The notes: generated by a model not told the origin, from the sequence alone. A stretch of 64,000 nt of DNA from Cesiribacter andamanensis AMV16 (GCF_000348925.1 NZ_AODQ01000007.1:1-64000); one strand, 5' to 3'; positions 44,163 through 53,927 are shown, counted from the first letter of the stretch. Numbers and translations are program-made.

Positions 44163-44966
44163 TTATTGCTTAATGGCCACCATATTCACTTCATCAATGT
44201 CTTCATACACAAAAGTGCCCAGGCTGGCCAGGAAGTTGCGAATATTGTCTTCGCCGGAGAAGGTCTTTTCCATCACCAGGGCTAGTCCGCGGGCTTTTTT
44301 AATAAAGTCGGCGGCGCCCTGCAGCACTTCTACTTCCATGCCTTCCACATCCAGCTTCATGATCACCCGGTGCTCGGGGGTGCAGGGGAGCTCGGGCAGC
44401 AGGTCATCAAAGCGCTTTATCTCCACATTGGTTTCGGGGCCCTGGTAGCTGCGGTCTATGCCGCTGGCACTGGTAAGCACGGGCTTGATATCGAAATACA
44501 CCTTTTCGGCCTTGCTGCCCAAGCCTACGGGCAGCACGGTCACCATCTGCTGCATCTGGTTGAGCTCTACATTTTTGGAGAGGGCCTTGAAGTTGGAGGG
44601 CACTGGCTCAAAGGCAATGCTGGGCATGCCCGCTTTGGCCAGCCAGATGCAGTACTCACCCATGCAGGCACCGATGTCGATGAAGAAATCGTACTGCTTG
44701 CGGTTTTTGTAGATGTAGTTCTTTACCTGCTTTTCGTAGGCATAGTTTACATACTGAAAATCATTGGTATTGCCCCGGCACCAGAAGGTACCCATTTTGG
44801 AGGTAATGATGCGGTCGGTGGTAGGGGGGGTCTTAAACAGGACGTATTTCAGGGAGTCCTTGATCGATTTCCAATCTTTATGCTTGGTATACTCCAGCAG
44901 ATAGTCGGTATACGTACTGTATTTCGCCAGATTGGTGAGGGAGGGGTGATAGGCGGTGTTTTTCAT
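44163..44966 (-). CDS. FkbM-family SAM-dependent methyltransferase
   Basis: 267 aa. SAM site FIDIGACMGEYCIWLAKAG (about residues 96-114), the acidic end of strand two in IAFEPVPSN, and the family signature MKLDVEGMEVEVLQGA near residue 205. FkbM enzymes O-methylate sugars, polyketides or lipids; the substrate is unknown. The N-terminal 60 residues look unrelated to the domain. No sugar-synthesis cluster is adjacent. A small hairpin follows the gene. Confidence 0.85.
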   Translation of the reverse strand: MKNTAYHPSLTNLAKYSTYTDYLLEYTKHKDWKSIKDSLKYVLFKTPPTTDRIITSKMGTFWCRGNTNDFQYVNYAYEKQVKNYIYKNRKQYDFFIDIGACMGEYCIWLAKAGMPSIAFEPVPSNFKALSKNVELNQMQQMVTVLPVGLGSKAEKVYFDIKPVLTSASGIDRSYQGPETNVEIKRFDDLLPELPCTPEHRVIMKLDVEGMEVEVLQGAADFIKKARGLALVMEKTFSGEDNIRNFLASLGTFVYEDIDEVNMVAIKQ

Positions 44967-45108
44967 GCCTGCTCAAAAAATGTTAAGCCAGTAAATAGGT
45001 AAGGGTAAAGAAGCCGCAGCGCTCGGCCACAGACAGATAGCATCACAGTCGCCCTATACCATACTTGCAGAACCCTTTTAAAGTTTCAAAAATGGGGAAT
45101 AAACAAAA

Positions 45109-45153
45109 GAAAAAAGCTCGCTACCGGTGCAGCTAAACATCCGGTGGCGAGCT
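45109..45153 (-). terminator. Terminator of the DUF3857 operon
   Basis: Leftward: GCTCGCCACCGG pairs with CCGGTAGCGAGC (one mismatch), with a T-run of six after it. It follows the gene at 45219. Confidence 0.85.
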
Positions 45154-45218
45154 CTGAGGACTCATTTCTATGGTGCAGGGCCAGACTGGCCCACTGCTCC
45201 TCGCTCAAAAGGGGGCCA

Positions 45219-47135
45219 TTATTGCTGCACCAGCACTGCCTTGGCGCTGGCCGCCCGCCTGATCTGCTGCATAAAGACTACCCACTCGGTATAGTCGCTG
45301 GCCGGGTAGCGGCCTTCGTTCAGGCGGATGCGGGAGATGGTGGTAAGCGCCCCATTGGCAAACCGGGTCTGCAGGCTAAACTCACCCCAGGGGGTGGTAA
45401 GCTGCTGGGCTTCGGGCAGGTGCTCGGGCACTACTCCCTGCGGCAGCTGGTAAACCAGGGTATCGGCAAAGGTATAGCCCCAGCTTTGCACAAAATCATT
45501 TTTCCGTGTGGCAGAGGGGGTGGGAATCTCAACCGGCAGACTACCCAAGTACAGGGGCAGGAACAGCCGATTGCCGGAGCGCAGCTTTCGGTCTTGTAGC
45601 TTGCCGCTTACCTCCAGGCGCATCTGGGGGTTATATCCCTCTTTTTTCAAGAGCTTATACTCCTCCAGACCAATCTCCGGCAGCCCGGCAGACGACAACA
45701 CCCATTTTTTCTGCTCCTGCGCACTGGCCTTTGTATAGGCATGGGGTGTATCAAAGAGTACGCCATGGTAGGTGCGCGCCAGTGTATAGGCCGGCTCCTG
45801 ATGCTGCAGGTCTACCTGTGTAGTGGCACTGCGCAGGTTATCCGCCGGGCCATAATAGCGGGTATTCACCAGGTGACCGCCATCTTCCCGGATCACCAGT
45901 GCCTTGCGGTTGCCGGTAAAACGGCCCAGGTGCCCGGCCGGATCGGTCTGGCTGGTACACTCCAGCCAAAGGGTATCCTTCTCCATGGGCACACAGAGAA
46001 TCACATGGTTAAAGTAACTGCGGGGAAAGGCCTCTACTACCCGCTCTTTAAGTTCGGGACCGGCAGCAATCAGGCTATAGTGTGAGGGGATACCCGCCGC
46101 TTTAAGCAGGGAATGGGTGTAATTGGTAAGTGCTTTGCAGTCGCCATACCCCTTTTGCTGTACAAAAGAAGCCTCAAAGGGCTGCCAACCCCCTATGCCA
46201 AGCTGAATACTTACATAGCGCGTATGCTGCTGCATGTATTCATAGATAGCCTTTACTTTTTCTTCGGTGGTAGAACAGCCACTGATTCGGCGCAGCACCT
46301 CTGCCCTGGTCTGTTCGGGTAAGGCATCGCGGCCCTGGTTTAGCTGGTGGATAAATTTACCCAGCTCCTGCCAGCTCGCCAGCGAACCTTTGTACCCTTC
46401 AAGCTCAAAGCCTTCGGGGGCCGTAATTACATAAGGAGAATCATCCCAGTAGGGACTAAAATATTCAGGGCGGGCCGTGGCAAGTTTGCTTACCTGCCAG
46501 CGGTACTGCCGGCTGCCATCGGGCAGCGTGGAGATATGCGGATCGGCCAGTTGATAGCTGCGGTGATTCATGGCCAGTTGGGGCGGAGTTATGACAATAA
46601 ACTCTCGCTGCTCCACACTTACCTTCTCTTCAGAGCCAGGCAGCCATACCGGATAAAACAGCATATTGGTAACTTCTTCTTCCAGTTGCCAGCTAACGGT
46701 ATACGGATAGGTTGAGTGTTTGAGGCTGGCTACCTTATAGCGGTTATCATGAAAGAAATTCACCGACGAAGAATAGCTATGGTCAGAAATCTCACTTTTC
46801 TTCAGTCTGCGTACCAACTCACCGCCAGCGGCATGCAGGCTACCGTCTATTTTTCTGATCTTATCCAGCTTGTCGTAGCCACTCACCAGCACGGCCTCAT
46901 CATCGCCCTGGGGGTTGAGCACGGTAACTACCCGCTCCAGGGTTTTCAGGGCTTTACCGGGCGATAGAATGCGAAAGGTGGTGTTTTCATGGCGAATGAC
47001 CGCATTGGCCCCCTCCTTCAGCTCAGCCGGAATGGCCGATGCCGGATAGCTGCCGGTGCCAGCTCCATGGGCCAATGCCTGTTGCCAAGGCAGCAGCGAA
47101 ACAGCCAGCAGCGCAAGTGCATGGTGGATCTTCAT
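45219..47135 (-). CDS. DUF3857 and transglutaminase-like protein with catalytic Cys
   Basis: 638 aa. Signal peptide (MKIHHALALLAVSLLPWQQALAHG). An N-terminal DUF3857 domain (to about 200), then a transglutaminase-like domain with QQKGYGDCKALTNY, Cys333 being the nucleophile, and a His candidate in YFNHVILC. A C-terminal DUF3858-like beta region ends the protein. Probably periplasmic. It lies 9 nt after the related gene at 47145, so the pair is one operon. This member keeps its Cys while its partner does not, which suggests an active/inactive pair. Confidence 0.85.
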   Translation of the reverse strand: MKIHHALALLAVSLLPWQQALAHGAGTGSYPASAIPAELKEGANAVIRHENTTFRILSPGKALKTLERVVTVLNPQGDDEAVLVSGYDKLDKIRKIDGSLHAAGGELVRRLKKSEISDHSYSSSVNFFHDNRYKVASLKHSTYPYTVSWQLEEEVTNMLFYPVWLPGSEEKVSVEQREFIVITPPQLAMNHRSYQLADPHISTLPDGSRQYRWQVSKLATARPEYFSPYWDDSPYVITAPEGFELEGYKGSLASWQELGKFIHQLNQGRDALPEQTRAEVLRRISGCSTTEEKVKAIYEYMQQHTRYVSIQLGIGGWQPFEASFVQQKGYGDCKALTNYTHSLLKAAGIPSHYSLIAAGPELKERVVEAFPRSYFNHVILCVPMEKDTLWLECTSQTDPAGHLGRFTGNRKALVIREDGGHLVNTRYYGPADNLRSATTQVDLQHQEPAYTLARTYHGVLFDTPHAYTKASAQEQKKWVLSSAGLPEIGLEEYKLLKKEGYNPQMRLEVSGKLQDRKLRSGNRLFLPLYLGSLPVEIPTPSATRKNDFVQSWGYTFADTLVYQLPQGVVPEHLPEAQQLTTPWGEFSLQTRFANGALTTISRIRLNEGRYPASDYTEWVVFMQQIRRAASAKAVLVQQ

Positions 47136-47144
47136 GGTCTTTAA

Positions 47145-49115
47145 TTATTTTTTTACCAGTACCAGCTGCTCGTTTTGCTTGGCCAGCATGCGGCTGTAGA
47201 ACTCCTTTAGCTGCTGGTACTCATCGGCCAGGTACAGCGGTTTGCGGATCTGCATCATGCTGGTAACGTTCACCTTATTGCCCATCTGCTGCACATTGAA
47301 GCGGAAGGTGGCCGATCGGTCAGGCAGGGTTACAATGGCCGGCTCAGGTAGTTGCTCCACCGAGTAGCCTTCTGGAAGCTCAATCTCATACATGAGCATT
47401 TGCTCCAGGGGGCAGCCAAAGTTTACCGGAAACAAGCGCTCTTCCAGCTTAAAAGGATTGGCTTCCAGCACCCCATCGGGCAACAGGCTTACATACAGCT
47501 TATTTCCTGCCAGGGTGGCGCGGTCCAGAATCTCCAGGGTGTAGTGCTCTTCCAGCTTGTTGGCCAGCGTCATCTGGTTGGCAAATTGATGCTCGGTGAT
47601 GGTCCAGTTGGTCTTTTTCTCTTTTAACTTTTCCAGGAACTTATTTTCGCCATCGGCATAGAGCTGCTTGCGGGCCGCTACGGCCGCATAGCCATCTTTT
47701 ATATAGCTCAGAGTGCCCTGCAGGGTGCCGCTGCTGGTCAGGCGCAGTTTGGCGCTCAGGCTATAGCTTTCTTTTTCCTGCTGCAGCAGGGGTACCCACT
47801 CGGAGGTGTTTTCCTGCATAAGCCGGCCCTGGTCGTTCATGCAGCGATAGGGAAGCTGGCCTGGAGGCAAAAAGGGCTCGGTGGCATCCAGCAGCAGTGC
47901 CTTATCGCCAAGTACTACCTGGCATACTACATAGTTGAAGTCTTTTTCCAGTGGTATAACCGGGTTTACCCGGCCGTGGCTGCGGGTGCTCAGGATCACC
48001 GGATGGGCGGCAAGGCCGGCTTCGCGCAGCATGGCCGTAAGCAGCAGGTTGATCTCAGCCGAATTGCCCGAACGCTTTGCCAGGGTTTCCTTAAAGCTGT
48101 TGCTGGCATATACCCGTTCCTGATCATTATACACCACATTGTGCTGCACATGGCCATAAATGGCTGCCAGCTTTTCTTCGGGGCTTACTTTGCCGGCTAT
48201 CAGACTCTTGACCAGATCGCTTACCTGCCGCTGTTTTTTAAGCTCGCCGCCAAAGCGCTCACTATCCAGAAATGTTTTGGTCAGTTTTTCCCAGCTGTTG
48301 CTGTAGTAATTTATCTTTTGATTGGGAAACTGGGTGGAGCTCAGCTCAAACTCAATCTTGGAGGCGTAATCGTTTAGGGTAGTGATGTAGGCTTCCTTTA
48401 CCAGGGCGGGCACATTGCCGAGTGCCCAGCGGTGCGCCGTGCCGGTAAAGCTGAGGTCCAGGCTGTGGATGCGGTCATTATAGCGCACGGCTTCGTTTAC
48501 ATTCAGCCCATGGTAGCCGCCTAAAAAGTGCTTATAGGTAAAATATTCGGGTATGCGCACCCGGTATTCGCTCCAGCGGGTAGGGATGGTCGTTTGGAAA
48601 TACCAGGTCTCCAGACCATAAATAAAGTCGCTGATCTTTTCGTATTCGTACTCGATCACCGAGCCCTCTTTTACATTGGGCAGGGTAAATTTATACTTCT
48701 GCAAATTGGCGTTTACCTGCTCGGTGCTGCGGGCATCCTTGGTAAGCTTGCTGCTGACTACCTTGCCGTTTTCCATATTATAGACCACCCCACTAATGGA
48801 GTTGATCTTTTCTTTTCGGCTGCCGCTCTGGTAAAGGGGAATCTCGGCATTGCCCCACTCCAGACCCTCTTTGGTGAGAATCTTGATGCGCACATGGTGC
48901 TTCATGTAGAGCTGAAAGCCATTTTGATCGCTATACTTGAACTCCAGCTGGGCATAATCACCCAAAACCACAGCACTGGCCGTTTTATCGGGCGCGTATT
49001 CGGTCATGTCCAGATCTTCCTGATCGATCTTGCCCCATTTCATAGGGTCGGGCTGGGCCAGTAGTGCTGCGTTTACGCCCAGCAGCAGGGCAAAGGTGTA
49101 TACTATCTTTTTCAA
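47145..49115 (-). CDS. DUF3857 and transglutaminase-like protein, catalytic Cys replaced by Ser
   Basis: 656 aa. Signal peptide (MKKIVYTFALLLGVNAALLAQ), DUF3857 domain (about 40-210), and a transglutaminase-like core in which the nucleophile position reads SGNSAEIN (Ser352). FNYVVCQV stands where the His is expected, so two of three catalytic positions are changed. Such a degenerate form is common in Bacteroidetes and may bind rather than cut or cross-link proteins. First gene of the two-gene operon; 9 nt from the next. It diverges from the DUF1963 gene across 174 nt. Confidence 0.85.
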   Translation of the reverse strand: MKKIVYTFALLLGVNAALLAQPDPMKWGKIDQEDLDMTEYAPDKTASAVVLGDYAQLEFKYSDQNGFQLYMKHHVRIKILTKEGLEWGNAEIPLYQSGSRKEKINSISGVVYNMENGKVVSSKLTKDARSTEQVNANLQKYKFTLPNVKEGSVIEYEYEKISDFIYGLETWYFQTTIPTRWSEYRVRIPEYFTYKHFLGGYHGLNVNEAVRYNDRIHSLDLSFTGTAHRWALGNVPALVKEAYITTLNDYASKIEFELSSTQFPNQKINYYSNSWEKLTKTFLDSERFGGELKKQRQVSDLVKSLIAGKVSPEEKLAAIYGHVQHNVVYNDQERVYASNSFKETLAKRSGNSAEINLLLTAMLREAGLAAHPVILSTRSHGRVNPVIPLEKDFNYVVCQVVLGDKALLLDATEPFLPPGQLPYRCMNDQGRLMQENTSEWVPLLQQEKESYSLSAKLRLTSSGTLQGTLSYIKDGYAAVAARKQLYADGENKFLEKLKEKKTNWTITEHQFANQMTLANKLEEHYTLEILDRATLAGNKLYVSLLPDGVLEANPFKLEERLFPVNFGCPLEQMLMYEIELPEGYSVEQLPEPAIVTLPDRSATFRFNVQQMGNKVNVTSMMQIRKPLYLADEYQQLKEFYSRMLAKQNEQLVLVKK

Positions 49116-49289
49116 AGCAGGGATGGGCTGTTGGTTAAAAGAAGAATTATGCCAACAATCTACTCTTTTTGTTCGGAGTATGCTATGTTATATAACAATA
49201 TCAACTCCAGCATGTACTATAAAAGATGATTATAGCCGAAATCTTCTGCTGCTAAAAGCCGTATAAGCACACAACAGCCACAGTACGGG

Positions 49290-50087
49290 ATGGGACTTTT
49301 TGATAAACTTAAGGGGATACTGGGTTCTGAAAACCAGCCAGACGCCGCTGCTCCCGCAGATGGACAGGACCTGCTTGGCAAAATTGCCGCCTACAAGCGT
49401 AAAACCTGGATGCCCCTGGTAGAAGAAGGTGCTGAAGATGAAGCTCTGGCCAGCAAGATAGGGGGTATGGCCTACCTGCCCCCTGGCGAAACCTACCCGC
49501 TGTGCGCCCACTGCCAGGAGCCGCTTACCCTTTTTTTGCAGCTAAACCCCGCAAACCTCCCCCCCAATTGTGACCTGGACCTGGAACCCGATAAGCTGGT
49601 GCAACTTTTTTACTGTACCAACCAGCACCCCCATTGCGAGCTGGAGTGCAAGGCCTGGGCGCCTTTTGCCAAAAGTGAACTGGCCCGCACCCTGCCCCTG
49701 CCAGCCACTGAGGTCGCCCTGCCGGGCACCGCACCCGAGCGCCAGTACCCGGCGCGTCTTATTACCGAATGGGTGGAAAATGAAGATTACCCCGACTGGC
49801 ACGAGATGCAGCTGGGCGCTGCCGGCCTGAGTGAGCAGGAAGTAGAAGCGCTGGAGAGCAATGAGAATACCATCCCCAAGGCAGCCGATAAGCTGGGCGG
49901 CTGGCCCTACTGGGTTCAGGGGGTAGAATATCCTGCCTGCCCCGACTGCGGCCTGCAGATGCAGATGATCTTTCAGCTGGACTCCGACCACCACCTGCCC
50001 TATATGTTTGGCGATGCCGGCGTAGCCCACCTGCACCAGTGCCGCCTGCACAAAGGGGTACTGGCCTTTGGCTGGTCAAGTTATTGA
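49290..50087 (+). CDS. DUF1963 protein (YwqG-like)
   Basis: 265 aa, cytoplasmic. DUF1963 opens after a short flexible N-terminus (MGLFDKLKGILGSE) with SKIGGMAYLPPGETYPLCAHC and ends with PYMFGDAGVAHLHQC, the family's conserved close. Two CxxC pairs (CAHC and CPDC) suggest a zinc-bound or structural metal site, which is not universal in the family. Function is unknown. A PAS histidine kinase reading frame begins near its end; the two may be co-transcribed. Confidence 0.8.
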   Translation: MGLFDKLKGILGSENQPDAAAPADGQDLLGKIAAYKRKTWMPLVEEGAEDEALASKIGGMAYLPPGETYPLCAHCQEPLTLFLQLNPANLPPNCDLDLEPDKLVQLFYCTNQHPHCELECKAWAPFAKSELARTLPLPATEVALPGTAPERQYPARLITEWVENEDYPDWHEMQLGAAGLSEQEVEALESNENTIPKAADKLGGWPYWVQGVEYPACPDCGLQMQMIFQLDSDHHLPYMFGDAGVAHLHQCRLHKGVLAFGWSSY

Positions 50088-50181
50088 AAAACTAACGGTT
50101 ACCTTACATGTAGATTATTTCCGCAGCGTAACAAAGTGCCGTTTTATCCGATTACTAGAAGAGAAGAAACTACTCCTTATT

Positions 50182-51789
50182 TTGGAAGCGAATTTTTTTG
50201 ACAACCCCCATATCTCCACCCTTTTAAATAGCCTGCAGGATGCTGTGTTCATTGGCAATGCGCAGGGTATTTTGCGCGCTAACCAACAGGCACTGCAGCT
50301 GGTAGGGTTGCCCAGCCAGGAAGCGCTTCCTACTGATTTGCCTGCTTTTATTGATGCCTTTGATTTTCGCTACCTGGAATCCGAGAAGCCCGTAATTCCC
50401 GGCCAGGGCCCCCTGTCGCTTGCCCTGAACGGACAAAGCACGGTTACCGAACTTTCGCACATCAATAGCCAGACCGGCAAGCGCCACTACTGCCGCTGCT
50501 CGGCCAGCCCCCTGCTGGAGGGCGAACGGGTGGTGGCCGGATTGCTGGTGGTGACCGATATTACGGAACGCATTCTGGCCGAAAAGAAATTACACGAAAC
50601 CTTACATGCGCTTTCCTTCTCTACAAAAGAGCAGGAGGCCATTCTCAACAGCATGCCCGATGGGGTATTCATTGGCAATTCCGAGGGCATCTACAAGGTA
50701 AATCGCCCGGGCCTGGATATGTTTGGCTGCCGCTCCCTGTCCGATATGCGGGGCCGTATTGAGCAACTGGTAGAGCGCCTCAATGTGCGCTCGGCCGCCA
50801 CTGGCGAGCCCAGTGTGCAAAATCAGGACCCCTTCTCCAAAGCGCTGGATGGCGAATCGGTGGTAGAAGAGATCATTATCACCAACCTCAATACCCGGCA
50901 GGACCTGTATCTGCGCTGCGCGGCCGCTCCGGTCTATGTAGGCAGCAAAAACATTGGTGTAATTGCCGTTACCACCGATATCACCCAAAAAGTACTGGCC
51001 GAGCAAAAGCTGCAGCGCACCCTCCAGGAGCTGCGCAAGGTAAACGAAGAACTGGAAGCCTTTACCTATGCCGTATCGCACGACCTTAAAAGCCCCCTGG
51101 GCCGTATCAGCGGGCTGGCCTCGCTGCTGCTGATCAGCAATGAAAGCCAGATCTCCGATAAAGACCGCTACCTGCTGCAGCTGATCGTGCAATCAAGCGA
51201 AAAGCTAACCGAGCTGGTAAGCCACCTGCTGAAACTGGGCAAGATTGGCCAGACAGAGCTTAACTACAGCAAGATAGACCTGAGCCGCCTGTGCGAGCAG
51301 GTGATTGAAAACCTGCCTGTACAGGGCAAAAAGGTCCATTTTGTAATAGAGCCCAACATGCAGGTATGGGGCGACAAAACCCTGATGCACTCCGTCATGC
51401 AAAACCTCATTGCCAATGCCGTAAAGTACAGCTCCAGAACGGCCGCACCCGAGGTGCGCATTGGCTCCCACGAGGCCAGGGGCTATACTACCTGCTATGT
51501 GCGGGACAATGGGGTGGGCTTTGATATGTCAGAGGCCGATAAGCTGTTTGTACCCTTCAAACGCCTGTACTCGGGCACCAATTTTGAGGGCACGGGCGTG
51601 GGCCTCTCTACCGTAAAGCGGATCATCGAGCGGCACGAGGGCAAGATCTGGGCCGAGTCCAGCCCGGGCGAAGGCGCTATTTTTTATTTTACCCTGCCCG
51701 GCCGCAAAAAACTTAGCAGCCTCAGCAACAATGCCGTAAAGCTGCAGGAAGAAACGGCCACCAGCAAAAGCGGCAAACTTTCGGCCTAA
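50182..51789 (+). CDS. PAS-domain sensor histidine kinase
   Basis: 535 aa if started at TTG 50182. The frame is open from TTG 50068, but that overlaps the DUF1963 gene and adds about 38 residues without PAS similarity. There is no membrane segment, so it is a soluble sensor. Two PAS domains (about 10-125 and 150-265), each with DAVFIGN/DGVFIGN openings, then HisKA with His300 in SHDLKSP, and HATPase with NLIANAVKYSS (N box), DNGVGF (G1) and GTGVGLSTVKRI (G2). The receiver partner is not adjacent; a single-domain regulator at 41385 is one candidate. The cupin gene follows 24 nt downstream. Confidence 0.85.
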   Translation: MEANFFDNPHISTLLNSLQDAVFIGNAQGILRANQQALQLVGLPSQEALPTDLPAFIDAFDFRYLESEKPVIPGQGPLSLALNGQSTVTELSHINSQTGKRHYCRCSASPLLEGERVVAGLLVVTDITERILAEKKLHETLHALSFSTKEQEAILNSMPDGVFIGNSEGIYKVNRPGLDMFGCRSLSDMRGRIEQLVERLNVRSAATGEPSVQNQDPFSKALDGESVVEEIIITNLNTRQDLYLRCAAAPVYVGSKNIGVIAVTTDITQKVLAEQKLQRTLQELRKVNEELEAFTYAVSHDLKSPLGRISGLASLLLISNESQISDKDRYLLQLIVQSSEKLTELVSHLLKLGKIGQTELNYSKIDLSRLCEQVIENLPVQGKKVHFVIEPNMQVWGDKTLMHSVMQNLIANAVKYSSRTAAPEVRIGSHEARGYTTCYVRDNGVGFDMSEADKLFVPFKRLYSGTNFEGTGVGLSTVKRIIERHEGKIWAESSPGEGAIFYFTLPGRKKLSSLSNNAVKLQEETATSKSGKLSA

Positions 51790-51813
51790 GTGCTTTCGTG
51801 CTATCTTAGCAGC

Positions 51814-52182
51814 ATGAGCAAGAAGTATATTCTACAAACCCAGCCCCTGCCCATACCGGTGCCCGACAACAAGCTCATTCTGGAGCATTTTGGCGGCGCC
51901 ACCACCGGCCACCAGCAGTTTAGCCTGGCCCGCATGGTAGCCCCGCCCGGCTGGAGCGAGCCCCACCAGACCCCCGAGTTTGATGAAGTTACGCTGATGC
52001 TGCGCGGCCGCAAGCGAATTGAGATTGATGGCGAGCAGATCGAGCTCAGCGCCGGGCAGTCCATCCTGATCAAAGCCGGCGCCCGCATCCGCTACAGCAA
52101 CCCCTATGCTGAAGAAAATGAATACATCTCGCTGTGCATGCCGGCTTTTTCGCCCAATCTGGTGCACCGCGAAGCAGAATAA
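51814..52182 (+). CDS. Cupin-domain protein
   Basis: 122 aa from ATG 51814. Small single-domain cupin: PGWSEPHQTPEFDEVTLMLRGRKRIEIDGE includes the His/Glu metal-binding motif (His and two Glu), and GQSILIKAGARIRYSNPY is the second motif. Cupins of this type bind metal or small molecules; an enzymatic or sensing role cannot be told. It follows the PAS kinase by 24 nt and a terminator overlaps its stop. Confidence 0.8.
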   Translation: MSKKYILQTQPLPIPVPDNKLILEHFGGATTGHQQFSLARMVAPPGWSEPHQTPEFDEVTLMLRGRKRIEIDGEQIELSAGQSILIKAGARIRYSNPYAEENEYISLCMPAFSPNLVHREAE

Positions 52183-52217
52183 TCCCTCCGGCCTACCCAT
52201 ACCGGCGGGATTTTTTT
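52181..52217 (+). terminator. Terminator after the cupin gene
   Basis: AATCCCTCCGG pairs with CCGGCGGGATT (one mismatch, 10-nt loop), followed by seven T. A TATTTTTG -7-like box at 52217-52224 overlaps its tail and may be coincidental. Confidence 0.8.
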
Positions 52218-52256
52218 ATTTTTGGCCCAGACGTTTCAGGAGGATCACAACTGATC

Positions 52257-52336
52257 TCACTGGTTCTCACTGGTTCGAGCTTGCAGCTCGGATCCTTTCC
52301 CAGCATAATGAGGTCTGAGCTGCAAGCTCGAACCAG
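52257..52336. repeat. REP-like element D: tandem 10-mer plus 23-bp inverted repeat
   Basis: Two head-to-tail copies of TCACTGGTTC (52257-52276) run into an inverted repeat whose arms are 23 bp with one mismatch (52270-52292 and 52314-52336) around a 21-nt loop. Each arm itself contains a short palindrome (CGAGCT-TGC-AGCTCG). It sits between the cupin terminator and fumC. Its CTGGTTCGAGC core resembles element C at 35729. Confidence 0.75.
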
Positions 52337-52390
52337 CACAAGCAGGCTTTTTATCCAGATTAGTACCATCATTTAGATACACCTATCATC

Positions 52391-53818
52391 ATGAGCCACG
52401 ATCCACACCACAGCGGTGCCACCCGCACCGAAAAAGATACCATGGGCCCCATAGAGGTGCCTGCCGACAAGTACTGGGGCGCCCAGACGCAGCGCTCACT
52501 ACACCACTTTGAGATTGGGGGCGATACCATGAAAATGCCCCTGGAGATTATCTACGCCTTTGCTTACCTAAAGAAAGCGGCTGCCCTCACCAATGCCGAT
52601 CTGGGCGTGCTGGCGCAGGACAAGGCCCAGAAGATTGCCGCCGTATGCGATGAGATCCTGGCCGGCCAGCTGGATGCCGAGTTTCCGCTTAAGATCTGGC
52701 AAACCGGCTCGGGCACCCAAAGCAATATGAATGTGAATGAGGTGATCGCCAACCGGGCCCACGTAAAAGGGGGTGGCCAGCTCTCCGACGAGAAGAAAAG
52801 TGTACATCCCAACGATGATGTAAACAAGTCGCAAAGCAGCAACGATACCTTTCCTACGGCCATGCACATTGCCGGCTACAAAATGCTGGTAGAGTACACC
52901 ATTCCCCGGGTGGAAACGCTGCGCACTACGCTGGACCAAAAGGCCCGGGAGTTTATGCAGGTGGTAAAGATCGGCCGCACCCACTTTATGGATGCCACCC
53001 CCCTTACGCTGGGGCAGGAATTCAGCGGCTATGTAAGCCAGCTGGACCACGGCCTGAAAGCCCTGCGCAATACCCTGGACCACCTGAGCCAGCTGGCCCT
53101 GGGCGGCACTGCCGTAGGCACCGGCCTCAATACCCCCGAGGGGTATGATGTGGCCGTAGCCCAAAAGATCGCTGAGCTTACCGGCCACCCCTTCCGCACG
53201 GCCGAAAACAAATTTGAAAGCCTGGCCGCCCACGATGCGGTGGTAGAAAGCATGGGTGCCCTCAAGCAGCTGGCCGTAAGCCTGATGAAGATCGGCAACG
53301 ACATTCGCATGCTGAGCAGCGGCCCCCGCAGCGGCATAGGCGAAATTACCATTCCGGAAAACGAGCCCGGCTCCTCCATCATGCCCGGCAAGGTAAACCC
53401 TACCCAGTCTGAGGCCCTTACCATGGTATGCGCCCAGGTGATCGGCAATGACGTGGCCGTAAGCATCGGCGGCATGAACGGCCACTTTGAGCTCAATGTG
53501 TTCAAGCCCCTGATGATCTACAACCTGCTTACAGCGGCCCGCCTGCTGGGCGATGCCTGCCAGTCCTTTAACGACCATTGTGCCGTGGGCATTGAGGCCA
53601 ATCAGGAGCGCATTAAGATGCACCTTGACAATTCGCTGATGCTGGTAACGGCCCTGAATCCGCACATTGGCTACGACAATGCGGCAAAAATTGCCAAAAA
53701 GGCGCACAAAGAAGGGACTACCCTGCGCCAGGCAGCCCTGGACCTGAACCTGCTCACCAACGAGCAGTTTGATGCCTGGGTAAAGGCCGAAGACATGATC
53801 GGCAGCCTGAAAAAATAA
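52391..53818 (+). CDS. fumC: Class II fumarate hydratase
   Basis: 475 aa, normal for FumC. Fumarate/malate hydration in the TCA cycle without an iron-sulfur cluster. Motifs: [10 protein letters not shown] near residue 30, [13 protein letters not shown] near 110, and the superfamily signature [16 protein letters not shown] near residue 330, containing the mobile loop Ser. Start at ATG 52391 with an N-terminal tail [19 protein letters not shown] typical of the family. It lies downstream of a REP-like hairpin and is followed by an intrinsic terminator. Confidence 0.95.
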   Translation: MSHDPHHSGATRTEKDTMGPIEVPADKYWGAQTQRSLHHFEIGGDTMKMPLEIIYAFAYLKKAAALTNADLGVLAQDKAQKIAAVCDEILAGQLDAEFPLKIWQTGSGTQSNMNVNEVIANRAHVKGGGQLSDEKKSVHPNDDVNKSQSSNDTFPTAMHIAGYKMLVEYTIPRVETLRTTLDQKAREFMQVVKIGRTHFMDATPLTLGQEFSGYVSQLDHGLKALRNTLDHLSQLALGGTAVGTGLNTPEGYDVAVAQKIAELTGHPFRTAENKFESLAAHDAVVESMGALKQLAVSLMKIGNDIRMLSSGPRSGIGEITIPENEPGSSIMPGKVNPTQSEALTMVCAQVIGNDVAVSIGGMNGHFELNVFKPLMIYNLLTAARLLGDACQSFNDHCAVGIEANQERIKMHLDNSLMLVTALNPHIGYDNAAKIAKKAHKEGTTLRQAALDLNLLTNEQFDAWVKAEDMIGSLKK

Positions 53819-53895
53819 GCCTATCTGTCGCCTACGCCCTGCGCTGCTCCTTAAGCCGGGGCCTAAACGACAGTAATTGGGGCTATACACAGCTC

Positions 53896-53927
53896 AAAAC
53901 CGGCAGGTACCCCCCTGCCGGTTTTTT
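53896..53927 (+). terminator. Terminator of fumC
   Basis: AAAACCGGCAGG pairs with CCTGCCGGTTTT (12 bp, 6-nt loop), followed by six T. Confidence 0.9.

Noticed and set aside
49186-49197. 12-bp palindrome TGTTATATAACA in the divergent gap between the DUF3857 and DUF1963 genes
   Set aside because: AT-rich palindromes of this length arise easily by chance and no regulator is adjacent.
52568-53890. Long minus-strand frame opposite fumC
   Set aside because: Mirror of the conserved fumC coding sequence; no motif and no start context.
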